Shown here in pieces: positions 10,566-21,802 of a stretch of DNA of 64,000 bases (the stretch's first letter is position 1; each line of letters opens with the position of its first letter). Under the pieces are notes generated by a model. The model was not told the DNA's origin and made no database searches. It worked only from the letters and a program-made list of their open reading frames with translations. Position numbers and translations under genes: made by a program. Source of the DNA: Agrypnia vestita (lineage: Eukaryota > Arthropoda > Insecta > Trichoptera > Phryganeidae); the NCBI GenBank assembly GCA_016648135.1, contig JADDOH010002553.1, positions 34,928-98,927 of the forward strand, in the 5' to 3' direction.

Positions 10566-10658
10566 ACAGACCAAAACTATTTTCAAAATCAGACTGAAGC
10601 TGTTTTACCTTTCCCAAAACCTATTTCATCTCTTCCTTGTCCCTATCCATCTCCTACT

Positions 10659-11248
10659 CAGGGGCGTGCAGTGAGAACAAGAGGCTTGACTTTTTTCTGA
10701 GAATATAATTTGAAAAGAAACCGAAATAAGATATATATTTCGTAATATTCCCATCACATATTCTTCAGATTTTAATATTTCATAAATAATATTCTGCCAG
10801 ATAAATATACAATTTCGATTTTTTTACAAATATATCTTTCCCACAGACTTCAAAATCAGTGGCAGAACTTAAAAAAGTGGTTATTAGTAAACGACATAAG
10901 TTATATATGAACTGTATTAATATTGAAATGGTGTGGAGTGTATTATTATGATAATATCAATGAATAATATCAGTGATGCGTGTTATAATTTATATAAATG
11001 TACATAAAAAATTTTTTTTCTTAAGTTACTTAAATATTTTAACTTTGTACTTAAAATTGTTTTTTTTTATCTCTTCTGTTTATAAAATGAGTATTATTTA
11101 TTATTATTTAGAAAAAGTGTAATATTAAATGGTGTAAATGTACATTTTGTGGGACTAGAAATACTATGTACAATGATGTAATGAAAATAAATAGATTAAA
11201 AAAAATAAAAAATAAAGTCATGCTTCTTGTTCTCTCTGCACACCCCTG
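10659..11248 (+). mobile_element. Non-autonomous hAT-type element, copy B
   Basis: 590 bp with ends CAGGGGCGTGCAGTGAG and CTCTGCACACCCCTG, flanked by an exact 8-bp target duplication CTCCTACT (10651-10658 and 11249-11256). Near 17350 the related host sequence reads CTCCTACT only once and without an element, an empty site. The same octamer around copy A shows that insertion preceded the segmental duplication. Confidence 0.9.
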
Positions 11249-11310
11249 CTCCTACTCGTCTCGTTATTGTGGAACTAGTGTTGTCATTCAGTTAAATTCA
11301 ATCCCAATTA

Positions 11311-11949
11311 GAGCCTTCAATCCGAATATTCGAATATTCAAACCTCGAATATATTCGCCTGTTTTTAAGTATTCGTTATTCGAATACATTAAAAAGTATT
11401 CGCTCATATTTATATTATAAGATTTTTAATATTTTTCCAAACGAAAAAAAGGTTTACGAATCCTGAAAGTCATTTGCAAGAGTTTTCAGGTATACCGCTA
11501 TGGGCTATATAATGAAGTCGGACATCAAAGATGTAAATTGTCGGACGTCTTTTGCATTTGCCTTTTTTTTAAAATTCATGCTTATTTTTATAGTTTTATT
11601 ACAATAATCACTTACGGTTAACACACTTTGTTTTGTCAACTATGGAGTCGGCTTTTTCATAAATACTTGAGCCAACAAACAAGAAGTTACATACAAAATA
11701 ATTTTTTAAACAAACTTGCACGTGGGGTATAAGATATGAAGTAATATAAACACATCTAAAATTTTGTCAGTTATCTAGAGAATACTGATTCGTCTGTATC
11801 TAATTTTTTATTGTTTTTATATATGTGTATTTACAAAATTGAAATATATTTCTTTTTGTTTTTTTTTTGTAATTTGTATTTCTAAATTCAACATTATTTT
11901 TCAATACATTTTCTGTTGTTTTTTTATAACGTATATTTGAGAAATTAAA
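11311..11949. other. Unclassified insert in duplicate copy 2
   Basis: Not present in copy 1. Begins with a run of alternating CGAATATTCG-type motifs (11322-11400), partly palindromic. No gene supported. Confidence 0.4.
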
Positions 11950-12026
11950 ATAAAGATATTTTAGAAGTTTTCTAAACAGAAGTGATGAAAGTTTATTATT
12001 AATTAAATGCATTGTGTTGTTTGCAC

Positions 12027-12638
12027 TTCTCATTCCTGGCGTGCGTGGTCCTGGTGGTCGCGGAGCCTCCCACGGGATACGACTACCCCAAACCTCAACA
12101 GAACCTCGCGTCCATCTCCCGGCCATCCGCGCCTGTCGTCACATCGTACCAGGCTCCCCAAGTACAATACTCCGCAGTGGAATACTCGCAACCTGCCCCG
12201 GCTGTTGAATACGCCGCGCCTCAACAGCAGCAATTTGTCGCTCAGCAATATTCCGTGCCTCAACAACTGCAATTCGTCGCTCAGCAATATTCCGCGCCTC
12301 AACAACAGCAATTTGTCGCTCGGGAATATCCCGCGCCTCAACAACAGCAATTCGTCGCTCAGCAATATTCCGCACCGCAACCGGAGCAGCATATTGCTGT
12401 GCAATATTCCGCACAGCCACAGCAGAACTTTGTTGCCCAGCAATATTCGGCGCCTGCGCCCGCGCCTGTGAAATACCAATTTTCTGCTGTGCCTCAGCAA
12501 TACTACGCCGAGCCTCAAGTTCAGGAATACGTCGCACAAAAGCCTACAATCGAGTATGGACCACCAATCTCCACATATGTGTCACAAATCCAGCCGACAC
12601 GACCAGACTATAGAAGATTTTCAACGAATATTTTGTAG
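12027..12638 (+). pseudogene. Structural (cuticle-like) protein, copy 2, with defective 3' splice site
   Basis: Paralogue of the exon at 1790-2431, open for 203 residues, with FSFLACVVLVVAE, PPTGYDYPKP and four 13-residue Gln-rich units. At the acceptor position, 12025-12026, the bases are AC, whereas the first copy has AG within an otherwise near-identical stretch. With no AG the normal join to the MAAKL exon at 7127 cannot occur. The next in-frame AG, in GCGGAG at about 12064, would restore the frame but delete the signal peptide. The last residues also differ (PTRPDYRRFSTNIL rather than PQRPSVEYGTPF). It is either a recent pseudogene or a gene using another acceptor; a sequencing error cannot be excluded. 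Confidence 0.65.
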
Positions 12639-12675
12639 GGCCAACTGTATGTAAATATGTTTGACAAAATGTTTT

Positions 12676-12681
12676 AATAAA
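12676..12681 (+). promoter_or_regulatory. Polyadenylation signal AATAAA, gene copy 2
   Basis: Located 38 bp after the stop, in sequence conserved with the 3' flank of copy 1. Confidence 0.5.
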
Positions 12682-12939
12682 AAATTATCGTTAAAAACTT
12701 GTTTTTTTATTATTTATCAACGTTCTAGTGGGCTTTTTACAATATATTAAAAGTTTTAAAAAATTTACACACATATAAAACACGTTTTAAAATAATAAAA
12801 GCAAAAAATAATAGAAATAAAACACATTCAAGAGAAATTAATAATCGTTAAAACACTTTAAAATAAATAAATACAAACATAGATCAGTATAAAAGTAAAC
12901 AATAATAATTTAGACCTCCAACAAAATAATAACACAGTA

Positions 12940-13110
12940 CATTCGTAATGTGGTCTCTCCAGGAAATTCTTAGGGCACGTCTGTAGGTCCGCATCTCGAA
13001 GGCTTCTAATCGTATTTTTTCTCTATCGCCAATGCACCATGTCTCACATCCATACAGGAAAAATACTCCACACATAAGTTTTTCTTAATTGCTTTCCCAC
13101 AGACAATCGG
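12940..13110 (-). mobile_element. Non-LTR retroelement fragment, duplicate of 4355-4530
   Basis: The minus strand encodes FFLYGCETWCIGDREK followed by RLEAFEMRTYRRALRISW and RDHITN, the C-terminal segment of RTE-like reverse transcriptases. It is a short, dead fragment shared with copy 1 of the segmental duplication. Confidence 0.6.
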
Positions 13111-13312
13111 ATATATTCTATACTATGCGGTTACTCCATTATTCTTGCAAAGCTTCTGTGAGTCGGATGCTTGTGAGTTGTTTGAGTGAGTCGTCAAAAT
13201 ATTACGATTTCTTGTAAAATAGCGACAAATTTAGTAGAATTTCTTACGCATTGTATAATGTAATTAAAAATATTATAGAACATTTTCAAACCATTATACT
13301 TCGTTAAAACGC

Positions 13313-16300
13313 TTGGACTCGAACCAGCCGAGTTTCTAAAATATTGGACAGGGACCCTCCGGGTTTCAAAACCCCGGGTTTTCAGAAGCCCTAATTGCTG
13401 CCTTTGCTTTCGTTTCATTTCAAAGGGGGCCCTTTCATTTTCCATTGGGGTCCACTTTGTTTAGTTATGCCGCTGTTTATAACACTTCCATTTTCTTTAG
13501 ACGGTACCTAGGTACTCGCCGAATTCTATCAGGATGTTGTCCTAACCAACAATTAACACCTGCGTGTTTGAGATGGGAGAGTTTGAGGTGATGTGTGATA
13601 TCTCGACATTTGTACAATAATATGTAAATCGTAGAATTTGAAACCACAGCAGTAGCCTTGATCTTTACGGTGATCATTCTACACGCTCCGGTCTTCTTTA
13701 TTAAAATCACAAAAAATGATCATTTAAAGAAAGTAGATTTGTATTATTGGGTAACCAAAAAATTCATTCGGTTTTATTCATCAATAATCAGACGAGGACA
13801 GACACACGGCCATAGACGTACTATAAATATAGACTAGCTCTCATCTATTACGTACTATTATGTATCAGTCAGAAAGAGATGTATTTTCATTACCACGCAT
13901 AAGAAATGACAATAATACATACCTAATTTTTTAGAACGAATGCGTTATGCAGTGTTTACTTTTGTTTTTTGCGCTTTTTGTCGATGTCGAAACGATATTT
14001 ATACTATCACACAAACCAGTCATTGTGATCTAGAGTTTTGTCTAAAATATAATTTTTTTATGAATCTGTAGATACATAAAATAAGTACTAATATTATCTT
14101 AAAGGGGGAGGAGTAAGGTATTTAATTTTTTTTTTTAAATGAATGTAGGTATAACATCGCAAAAATATTTTGTCAAAATTTCAAGCCAATCGTAACAAAA
14201 TTGTTATGAACATTTGAGTGATGCTCAGATCGATTTTCTATACCTGCTCGGGCACCTGAAGGACGCGCTTACCTGATGATTACCGGATGCGCTATTGTAT
14301 TGGAAGAGTTTTGAGACAAAAAGATGCTTTAAATCTTCTTGATGAAAACTCTTTGCGGTATGGAACTGGCATCGACGACTATGTGTCAATACAAAATAAT
14401 TGTCGAGTTTTATTTTGAATTTTAAATTGTGCAAAACTTTAAAGCGTTTTTCTGAAACTTGACATTTTTGAAGTCCGCGTACGCCATAACTCAAAATCTA
14501 CTAGACCGATCGTTTTGAAATTTTGCACAGTAATTCTACACGTAATTCATCAGGTAACGTCGTGAGCTTTTTTCTTTTTTTAGCGAAAATCGGTGTTTTG
14601 GCTTCCAATTGCTACCAAAAGTTGAAAAATCTAAAAAAAATCTTCATTACCTCGAGAAACATCTCCTTCAACAAGTGCATTTTCATTTTTTTGTTTCAGA
14701 TGATATCGTTTCGAGTTATGATGTACACCGCAAAACAACTTTTTTTCGAGGCGCCTCCGGAGATTCACTGCCACTAGCTTAAATATAAAATCTTCACCCG
14801 CTTCCCAATGTCCAATCGAGCTGAAATTTTGCACGCAGACATATTTTCGATAACAACATGTGAACCAATTATCAGATTCACTAATTAATCAATTATTTCA
14901 TCATAATGAATTAATATTTTTTAATATGGAAAATTAGTTAATGAGCTAACTAAAAGATGGCGCTAGTTTCCTACCGAAGTGATTTTACACGCTGGGTAAT
15001 ATTAAGACTAAAAAGTAGAAAATTATATTACTTGAAAAAAATTAAACATTTAACTATTTAAATGTAGATATAAAAAGAAAAAAAATTCGGCCAAAAAATT
15101 TTTGCGTCACTTTCCGAATAAAACGTGGGCGCTTTCCCTCCATCAACAACAGAATTCTTTAGTCTATATCAATATCGTAAGTGCCCACATTTTATTTGGA
15201 GTGAGGCAATTTTTTTTTTACTTTTTAGTACATTTAAATATGAGTGTACTTTTTTATTTTCTTGCACTTGGTGCATTATTTCATTCAGCTATTCAATTAC
15301 CGTTTCAATCGAAAATCAACCACACAGTCCAGCTTACCTCATCACCGTTATATTTATTGGTTTTTGTCATCGTGTGTTTTTAGATAGAATACTGGTCTAT
15401 GTAATACGTTATATGAAATGGTAATAAATTTTAAAAAATCACTTTACATATTTTTGTAATTTCGACTGAAAGCTAGATAGAAAATTCATTTAAAAATATG
15501 GAATCAATTAAATGTCGCGCATCTACACGATCAAAACTGGAATAACTACTATGTAGCACTAAAAATAGTTTTATGGACAAACACTAGAAATATATCGAGG
15601 GAATACTGACAGAAAGCATTAAGTCATAAACACAAGTTCTGAGATAATCGCATTTAAAGAGATATGAAATCTTTGAAGCAGAAAAACTCATTTTGAATTT
15701 AAAAATCATTAGAATCATTTTAAATTTTTAAAAAAATGTGAATCATACAGAACTGTCTTTTGGGCACCCACTTTATAACATTAGATATCAAGAGTTAGAC
15801 GTAAGTAAAAAACTTTAATAAAGAGACTACGGACATTATGTATTGTGTCAGTACCTATTTCATTGGACATTTACATTACTCTATTGAAAAATATCATTAT
15901 TTTTTTTTTATTGATTAAGTTTACAAAACGGGTAATATAAGATATGAAGAACATAAAAATAATTTTACTTGGTAGGTATTGATTTTTTTAAATTTTCAAT
16001 ATATATCAAATGCCAACTAATATTTACTAATATCTTTATGCTAAATGTGTGAATAATGATAAAAAACAGCATAAAGGACAAAAATAATTATTATCGTCAT
16101 ACCCTACGGGTACAATTTTATGTAAGTTTTGTTAATCGAAACTGTATCATTCTAATTAAATCTTAAGACTCAAAATAGCGTTCCGCTGATCACACCAACA
16201 ATCACCAAAATAATAAAAAAGTTGATTTCAGAGTATAATCGTTCACAGTTATAATCGAGGATTAGCATTAGAGGTACAGGGTAGGTAGATACCTATCGTA

Positions 16301-16425
16301 AACGTAACCTCACAATTCTCATGTTTCGACTAAAATTCATGAAGTAAGTACATATGCTGTATTAATTTATGTTATTCTATATTAGTACACCTAGATACCA
16401 GAAAACAAAATCATCACAATCAATA
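13313..16425. other. Long repeat-rich intergenic stretch without supported genes
   Basis: Includes TTGGGTAACCAAAAAATTC near 13747, which looks like one end of a mariner relative with no partner seen. At about 14220-14880 an unclassified repeat carries phrases such as ATAACTCAAAATCTACTAGACC and GAAATTTTGCAC, which occur twice in related form. The reading frames are short and in unlikely sequence. Confidence 0.4.
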
Positions 16426-16429
16426 ATAA

Positions 16430-16960
16430 TGATATTGAAATAGTAGATGAATATATATACCTGGAACACAAGATAAAAATAAATAATGAAAACCAAACAG
16501 CAGAATTGCCAAGACGAATAGGAATGAGCTAGGCTGCTTTTGGCAAACTCAAACATATCTTCGAGAACGAAGAGATCCCAATTAGCCTAAAAAGAAAAGC
16601 CTTTGAATCGTGCATACTGCCAGTGATGCGTATGGAGTGGAGATAATGGTCCTTACAAAGAAAAGTGTAGAACAGCTCAAATGCACATAAGGATCCATGC
16701 TTGGAGTAAACCTAAAGAATAGAATTAGAAATGATGAAATTAGGCGCAGAACTAGAGCAGTGGATATCATGGATCGTGTAGCGAAGTTAAAATGGCAATG
16801 GGCAGGACATTTTGCAAGGCAGGATGCTACAAGATGGACTCCCAGAGTTCTGAAGTGGAGACCTTGAGAGAATAAAAGAGGCGTTGGAAGACCTCAAAAG
16901 AGATGGGCCGACGATATAACCGCTGTGGGGGGAAAGAAATAGCTAACAGAGAAGAGAAAA
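16430..16960 (+). mobile_element. RTE-like reverse transcriptase 3' fragment
   Basis: Plus-strand frames encode VDEYIYLEH, RRIGMS followed by AAFGKLKHIF, IPISLKRKAFESCILPVM, then LTKKSVEQL, GSMLGVNLKNRIRNDEIRRR, AKLKWQWAGHFARQD and GRPQKRWADDI. This is the standard order of the RT thumb/C-terminal region of RTE-type elements abundant in insects. Several stops (for example in the EW*W region and WRP*E) mark it as dead; the catalytic YxDD core is upstream and absent. Confidence 0.8.
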
Positions 16961-17209
16961 ACATCTTGATCTGCACTGTTCATAGTTATAATATCTTGCA
17001 ACTAGCACATGCGATTAGCAAATGACTACCATCCTTAGATACGAGCGGAGCATAAACGAATTGTCATATTAATTATTTAATCGAAACTAGGGTGATTCCG
17101 TCGATTTGCATGAAAAATTATGTAAAAAAATTGCATTTTTCATTACCATATTCAAATATTAATTACATTCTTTAATGATTTTTAACCATCCGCTTACATT
17201 TACAGCGCC

Positions 17210-17400
17210 TTATTCGAAATGCAGTTGACTGACTACGCTAAGCTGTGGAATCAACTATACACAGACATCTCCAAAAATCCGCAGCTATCTTCAAAAGCAG
17301 ACAAATTTTACCATTTCCAAAAGCTAGTTTGACCCTTCCTTGTTCCCAACCATCTCCTACTCGTCTCGTTATCGTAGAGCTAGTTTTGTCACTGTAATAT
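17210..17400. repeat. Host repeat with an empty hAT site
   Basis: The segment ...TTTTACCATTTCC...CCATCTCCTACTCGTCTCGTTATCG...GAGCTAG matches the flanks of both hAT copies (1-93 with 1598-1645, and 10510-10658 with 11257-11300). It has a single CTCCTACT and no element, and so acts as a paralogous pre-insertion site. The underlying repeat family is unclassified. Confidence 0.7.
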
Positions 17401-17929
17401 TTTATATTGGAAATATATTTCAATTGTTCAACTAAATAGTGTGGTTGCTTGTCAGAATTTGCCAACTGGCAATAAAGTCACCATTGTAATAATATATAAA
17501 TCAAAAGTGAATACATAAATACATTTCATTACCATCTGCTTACATTTCATTACCTTCCATTGACATTTTTTCAAATGCATTTTTCTTTAAAACTACTCGA
17601 GTTAAATAAGTGTCTTTTACATAATTTATCTATTAACGCCTAGTTCAACTCTGAATAATTTCAGACGAAATTTTTTTTCATTCCGCTAATACGCTAGAAT
17701 TTCATGAAATCGCTGAATGAGCCGAAGGGTTGTTGTGAAAATGAACTGTTCAGTTCATTCGTTCGGAACGGTGAATAGTTCGTACACGAACGACCCATCT
17801 CCAGCCACCCACTCATCTGTCATCTGTCACCGTGACATCTCTTTATTATATTATATTTCTCGAAGAGTTCTATTTCCTGTTAATAAAACAAAATTATAAA
17901 TGTCCAGGTAACTGCTGTCTCGTAAACTC
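17401..17929. other. Upstream region of the SET-domain gene
   Basis: No gene and no clear core promoter identified. A 5' untranslated exon of the SET gene could lie here but I cannot define one. Confidence 0.3.
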
Positions 17930-20006
17930 ATGGATGATTCTATAGATAATTATGGACACATCAATTCCAACATATTTTATGTAGAAGAGAATATTCCTAG
18001 CAAACTACAAAAAGATGACCCAGAAAGTCTTAGAATTCATTCCGAGTATAATTCTCAGCAGACAATACATTGTTTATGCACAGCTTCGTGTATCGAAGAA
18101 GAAATGTGTAAATGTTTGCTAAATGGAGAAAATAATTATAAAATATGTAATTTGGAACTTGTGGCGACCGATTCCACATTAAGTGTAGATAAACCGATAA
18201 TAGAATGTAACAGTTTGTGTTCCTGCAGAATTGACTGCAGAAATCGACTTGTTCAGTTTGGTCCCAGAAAGCATTTATCAGTGTTGGAATGTCCTGTTAA
18301 AATTGAAGGTAGGTTATCATCTATAGGTAACTACTGCCATGGGTGCATTCGTTATTATTCAGATGCGAGTCAGTATTTAATTTTGGTCCAAATAGACAGT
18401 CGCCTCACATCAAGTTGTAAATTTAAATTACGCACTGTTTTATTACTAGCCCTTCACACAGTTCAGGAGAAAGATTTTGAAACTGCGTTAAAAATGTATT
18501 TAACATTTTATAGAATAATACGAAACTGATAAATATAGATATATCATTTTTATTTATCATTAAAAAAATGTCATCTGAAACTAAAATAAATTTCAGATGT
18601 TTGATCCTTGAATGGATCTGGTTTGAATCTCTACAAATGAAAGAGATCGTTCTCCTTGATTAGAATGATACTCTGTTCAGATTTGAAGAGAAATATTGTA
18701 CTTCTCTTTATCAGACTTTCACAAAAAGTGATTCACAGTTTCTTGCTGGATCTGAAGAGAGATACTTCTCTTTGTCTCACTAGTCACAAAAAAGGTAAGA
18801 AATTAAAAGAGATGTTTCTCCTTTCAAGCCTGCAAACTGATTTTGTCACATTAAATAATGTTCAAAGGGTGCTAGACGGCATCCTACTACAATTCCATAA
18901 ATAATTTGAGCGCCATCCACCAGATGATGCACCGTGTCAGCTTGTAATGATGTTGTTTTTGTATCGGTTTTATGTACACATTTTAAATAGGTTGCCTTGT
19001 CTATTTTGTGTTTTCGTGCCACAAGTATTGTGTTGTTTTATTTCAAAATATGCCTGTAGTTAAGAAATGTAAATCTTTTTTTGCAAATATCTCCTATGTA
19101 CCTGCAGCAGAAACTTACTATGTATATTCTAAAATTTAATATAGTATTTTTTGCTACACAATCCTTTGAAGGTTGTGGAAGAAATGTGGCCAGTTGTCAA
19201 AAATGAGCTAACTATGCTATATCATGCTTAAATAATAGAACTATATTATTACAAAATTTGACTGTATGCTGTGTGATTCTCTAAAATCTATATATGTATT
19301 ATCTCTAAAAAAACATAAACAAAAAGGACAGATTATTATTTTTTTAAATACATGCTTTTAAAAGACAACATAACAAAAGATAACATAACTTACATTTTTT
19401 TAAGAAAAAACCAAAATAATTCATATGCTTGGTTTAAATTATTCCTGTTGAAAAAATTAAAGTTTTTTTTTTTGTATTTTTCAAGGGCAAGAAGATCTGG
19501 TGACCGAGGCTACGAAAGGTCTTGGCCTTTTCACCAAAGAATTTATACCTAGAGGTGGTTTTGTTTGCGAATATGCCGGCGAGGTACTCACAAAAACAGA
19601 AGCCATGGAAAGAACCAAAATCAATGCTGAGAACAATTTGATGAACTACATAATATGCGTTAATGAGCACGCTGGCATCAACAAGTCGCAAACATTCATC
19701 GACCCTAGCCAGTTTGGAAACATCGGTAGATACATGAATCACAGTTGTCTTCCAAACTGTGTGATGATACCCGTGAGAGTGGATAATCCCATACCAAAAT
19801 TATGCCTATTTGCATTGAAGAATATTGAACCTGGGGCCGAGTTAACGTTCGACTACGGTCCTAAGGCGAAGGATGATGATTTCAATCCAAATTTTGATAA
19901 AGGACATAGAGTAAAATGCTTTTGCGGGAGCAAGTGTTGTAAAAAGTGGTTGCCTTACGATGCCTTATTTGAATTTTCAAAAAATGTTGAATCTAAACCT
20001 AGTTAG
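17930..20006 (+). CDS. SETMAR-type SET-domain histone-lysine methyltransferase
   Basis: Two exons, 17930-18308 and 19486-20006, join in phase 1 (GAA-G to GG-CAA) into a 299-residue protein. Exon 1 carries the pre-SET zinc-binding cysteines, with clusters around residues 50-65 and 93-105 (CNSLCSCRIDCRN). Exon 2 is the SET domain: GLGLFTKEFIPRG, YAGE near residue 156, GRYMNHSCLPNC near 210, ELTFDYG, then the post-SET CFCGSKCC cluster before WLP. All S-adenosylmethionine-binding and catalytic motifs are present. Length and order match the SET part of SETMAR, a small nuclear enzyme reported to methylate histone H3. The mariner transposase fused to it in anthropoid primates is absent: reading ends at TAG and an AATAAA follows 11 bp later. 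Exon 1 start is the first in-frame ATG; an earlier exon cannot be excluded. Confidence 0.9.
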
Positions 20007-20016
20007 TTATATTTCA

Positions 20017-20022
20017 AATAAA
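20017..20022 (+). promoter_or_regulatory. Polyadenylation signal of the SET-domain gene
   Basis: AATAAA begins 11 bp after the TAG stop. Confidence 0.55.
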
Positions 20023-20029
20023 AAATATT

Positions 20030-21200
20030 CACATGTTTCGGACACAAGTATCCCTATAATGATTTATAGTTTGTTCCAGCCCACCTTATACACACATCAT
20101 TGTATTTTGTTTCGGTTTATTCATTCTTCAAACATTGCCTGAATTTTTATATTAAGATGGTGTTCTTTGTTCTTTCTTTGTTGATGTTTCGTGAGTGACC
20201 ACCAACAATAGTCATAACATATATTAATGTCTCGCATACCTTGAAATTTACATCATTTTGTAAGGCAATTTTTAACGCATTTTACCCAGGAAGCTCCAAA
20301 AAAAATTGTATTCAAATTTAATAAAATTTTTATTTTAATATTCTTTAAAATGGATGGATAAAAATATTAAATACACCAAAAATTATGATTAGTCTGCAAA
20401 ATTAGATAATCACCGGAAGAAAGTCTGTAAATAATGATAGGAAAAAATCATATCTTCAAATGCACACAGATAATTGGTACGCACCCTTTCTAGTATTGAA
20501 TGAATTAAATTATTTTTTAATACAATAAAAGTAGGAACCTAATTAAGTTGGATACTACGTAAGACTCTGTTGAATCACTTAAAAAATTAAACATTCAGAG
20601 ACCTATATTTTTCATATCCAGTCAGGTGACAAAGTGCTAAAGATGTCTTCCAGTGATTTTAACTAATAATCAACCAAGTCATCGGGATTGCAATAACAAT
20701 AACAAGACTGATTGAATATCTTAGCATGCACCGGTTATTCTGATATCACCAGTTAGTGGAACACGCATCAGCGTTGCAATCCTGTCAAGGATGAGGATTT
20801 AATGAATTTATTCATGCATATGTAGGCATGCATGTATGCACACGAGCAAGCACATGTATAAACTATCTACTCGCCAGAGTATATCCGAAACGTACATACC
20901 AGCTTTGTATGAAGTGTGAAATTGAGTGCAAAGAAATACAGGCATCAAGCATAGTAATCAAAATTGCTTAACCATAGACTATAAAATAACCATATAAACT
21001 GAAGAGTTTTTGGTCATTATAGTTGATTTTATAAGCAATGATTTTATGATGAAATCAATGCTTATGGATTGTTCGGACATAGAACTGACGCACACAAGTG
21101 AAAATTTAGCTCAACATATAATAACCATTGTCAAGGGCCGGAAATACAGACTAAAGTGATGTTAAGAATAGCTGATAATGGCAGCATGGATAAACTAACT
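20030..21200. other. Intergenic, no gene supported
   Basis: AT-rich sequence. A CATGCATGTATGCA-like stretch near 20825 is a short simple repeat. Nothing coding was recognised. Confidence 0.4.
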
Positions 21201-21208
21201 AACTAACA

Positions 21209-21514
21209 TCACGCCGTTTCTCCGCAGGGATAGGCAGAGAGGACTGAACGCCACACTCTTCTATCCTGGCACACCACTTTTGCTTCGGCCACATTCATAC
21301 ATCTTCTCATACACGTTCTACGGTTGTTGCGGCTTTTAACAGGGCCATCCTCAAATACTTGTAGTACCTGATCGTGCCAGGTCTTTCGCGGACGCCCTCT
21401 ATTCCTGTTGCCTTCAACACTCGCCTCATATATTTTCTTAACCATCCTTTCCTCGTTCATATGTTCCACATGACCAAACCATCTCAGCACTCCTTTCTTT
21501 ATTCTATCTACCAC
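21209..21514 (-). mobile_element. RTE-like RT C-terminal fragment
   Basis: The minus strand reads RWFGHVEHMNEERMVKKIYEA, GRPRKTWHDQV, NRRTCMRRCMNVAEAKVVC and RRVWRSVLSAYPCGE without interruption over 101 residues. This is the typical end of RTE-type ORFs. The same tail occurs decayed at 40880-41060 (plus) and 59395-59480 (minus). No upstream RT domain is attached. Confidence 0.7.
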
Positions 21515-21737
21515 ATTACAAAAAGGCTTTAAATGAAGAACTGAAATGGAAACATTTTGGATGCTAGTATTAGTCTGATGTCCTGTCTACGATGCCCTTC
21601 AAGATGATCTCTCAACTATAATAAATTAAATTAAATTAATCATTAATATCATTGAAAGATTTGGCATTTACGTTGTGGTGCAACATTTTAATTTAAAATA
21701 TGTTTTTCTTTTAACTTTGTAATACACACACAAATGA

Positions 21738-21802
21738 GTTAGTAATTACTACTATAGTTTCGAGAGGAGCTGTACCTCTTATCGTCAGGTATTGTTAATA
21801 AC
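21738..21802 (-). ncRNA. Hammerhead-ribozyme-like motif (type I)
   Basis: On the minus strand a conserved core CTGACGA (21788-21782, fits CUGANGA) is followed by a 5-bp helix II (AGAGG/CCTCT, 7-nt loop) and GAAAC (21761-21757). A minimal helix III closes as C-TATA-G before the cleavage triplet GTA. Helix I can form from TAC/GTA next to the core and GTTA/TAAC further out across an internal loop. Short type-I hammerheads of this form are known from Penelope-like and other retroelements. Folding was done by eye; activity is not shown. Confidence 0.5.

Larger units (their letters stand above)
10566..13312 (+). repeat. Segmental duplication, copy 2
   Basis: Counterpart of 1-4730; see that entry for the block alignment. 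Relative to copy 1 it lacks the mariner, has a longer hAT interior, carries about 640 bp of unrelated sequence at 11311-11950, and jumps from the gene's 3' flank (12937) straight to the RT-fragment block. Confidence 0.8.

Noticed and set aside
12064..12066. Treating the second structural gene as functional through the cryptic acceptor
   Set aside because: The join would be in frame but removes the signal peptide; without transcripts the conservative call is a probable pseudogene.
13745..13785. A mariner-like terminal repeat (TTGGGTAACCAAAAAATTC)
   Set aside because: No inverted partner or transposase found; could be chance or a solo end.
143..20006. SETMAR-like fusion of the SET gene with the mariner
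   Set aside because: The mariner lies 16.5 kb upstream of the SET gene, is broken, and the SET ORF has its own stop and polyadenylation signal.
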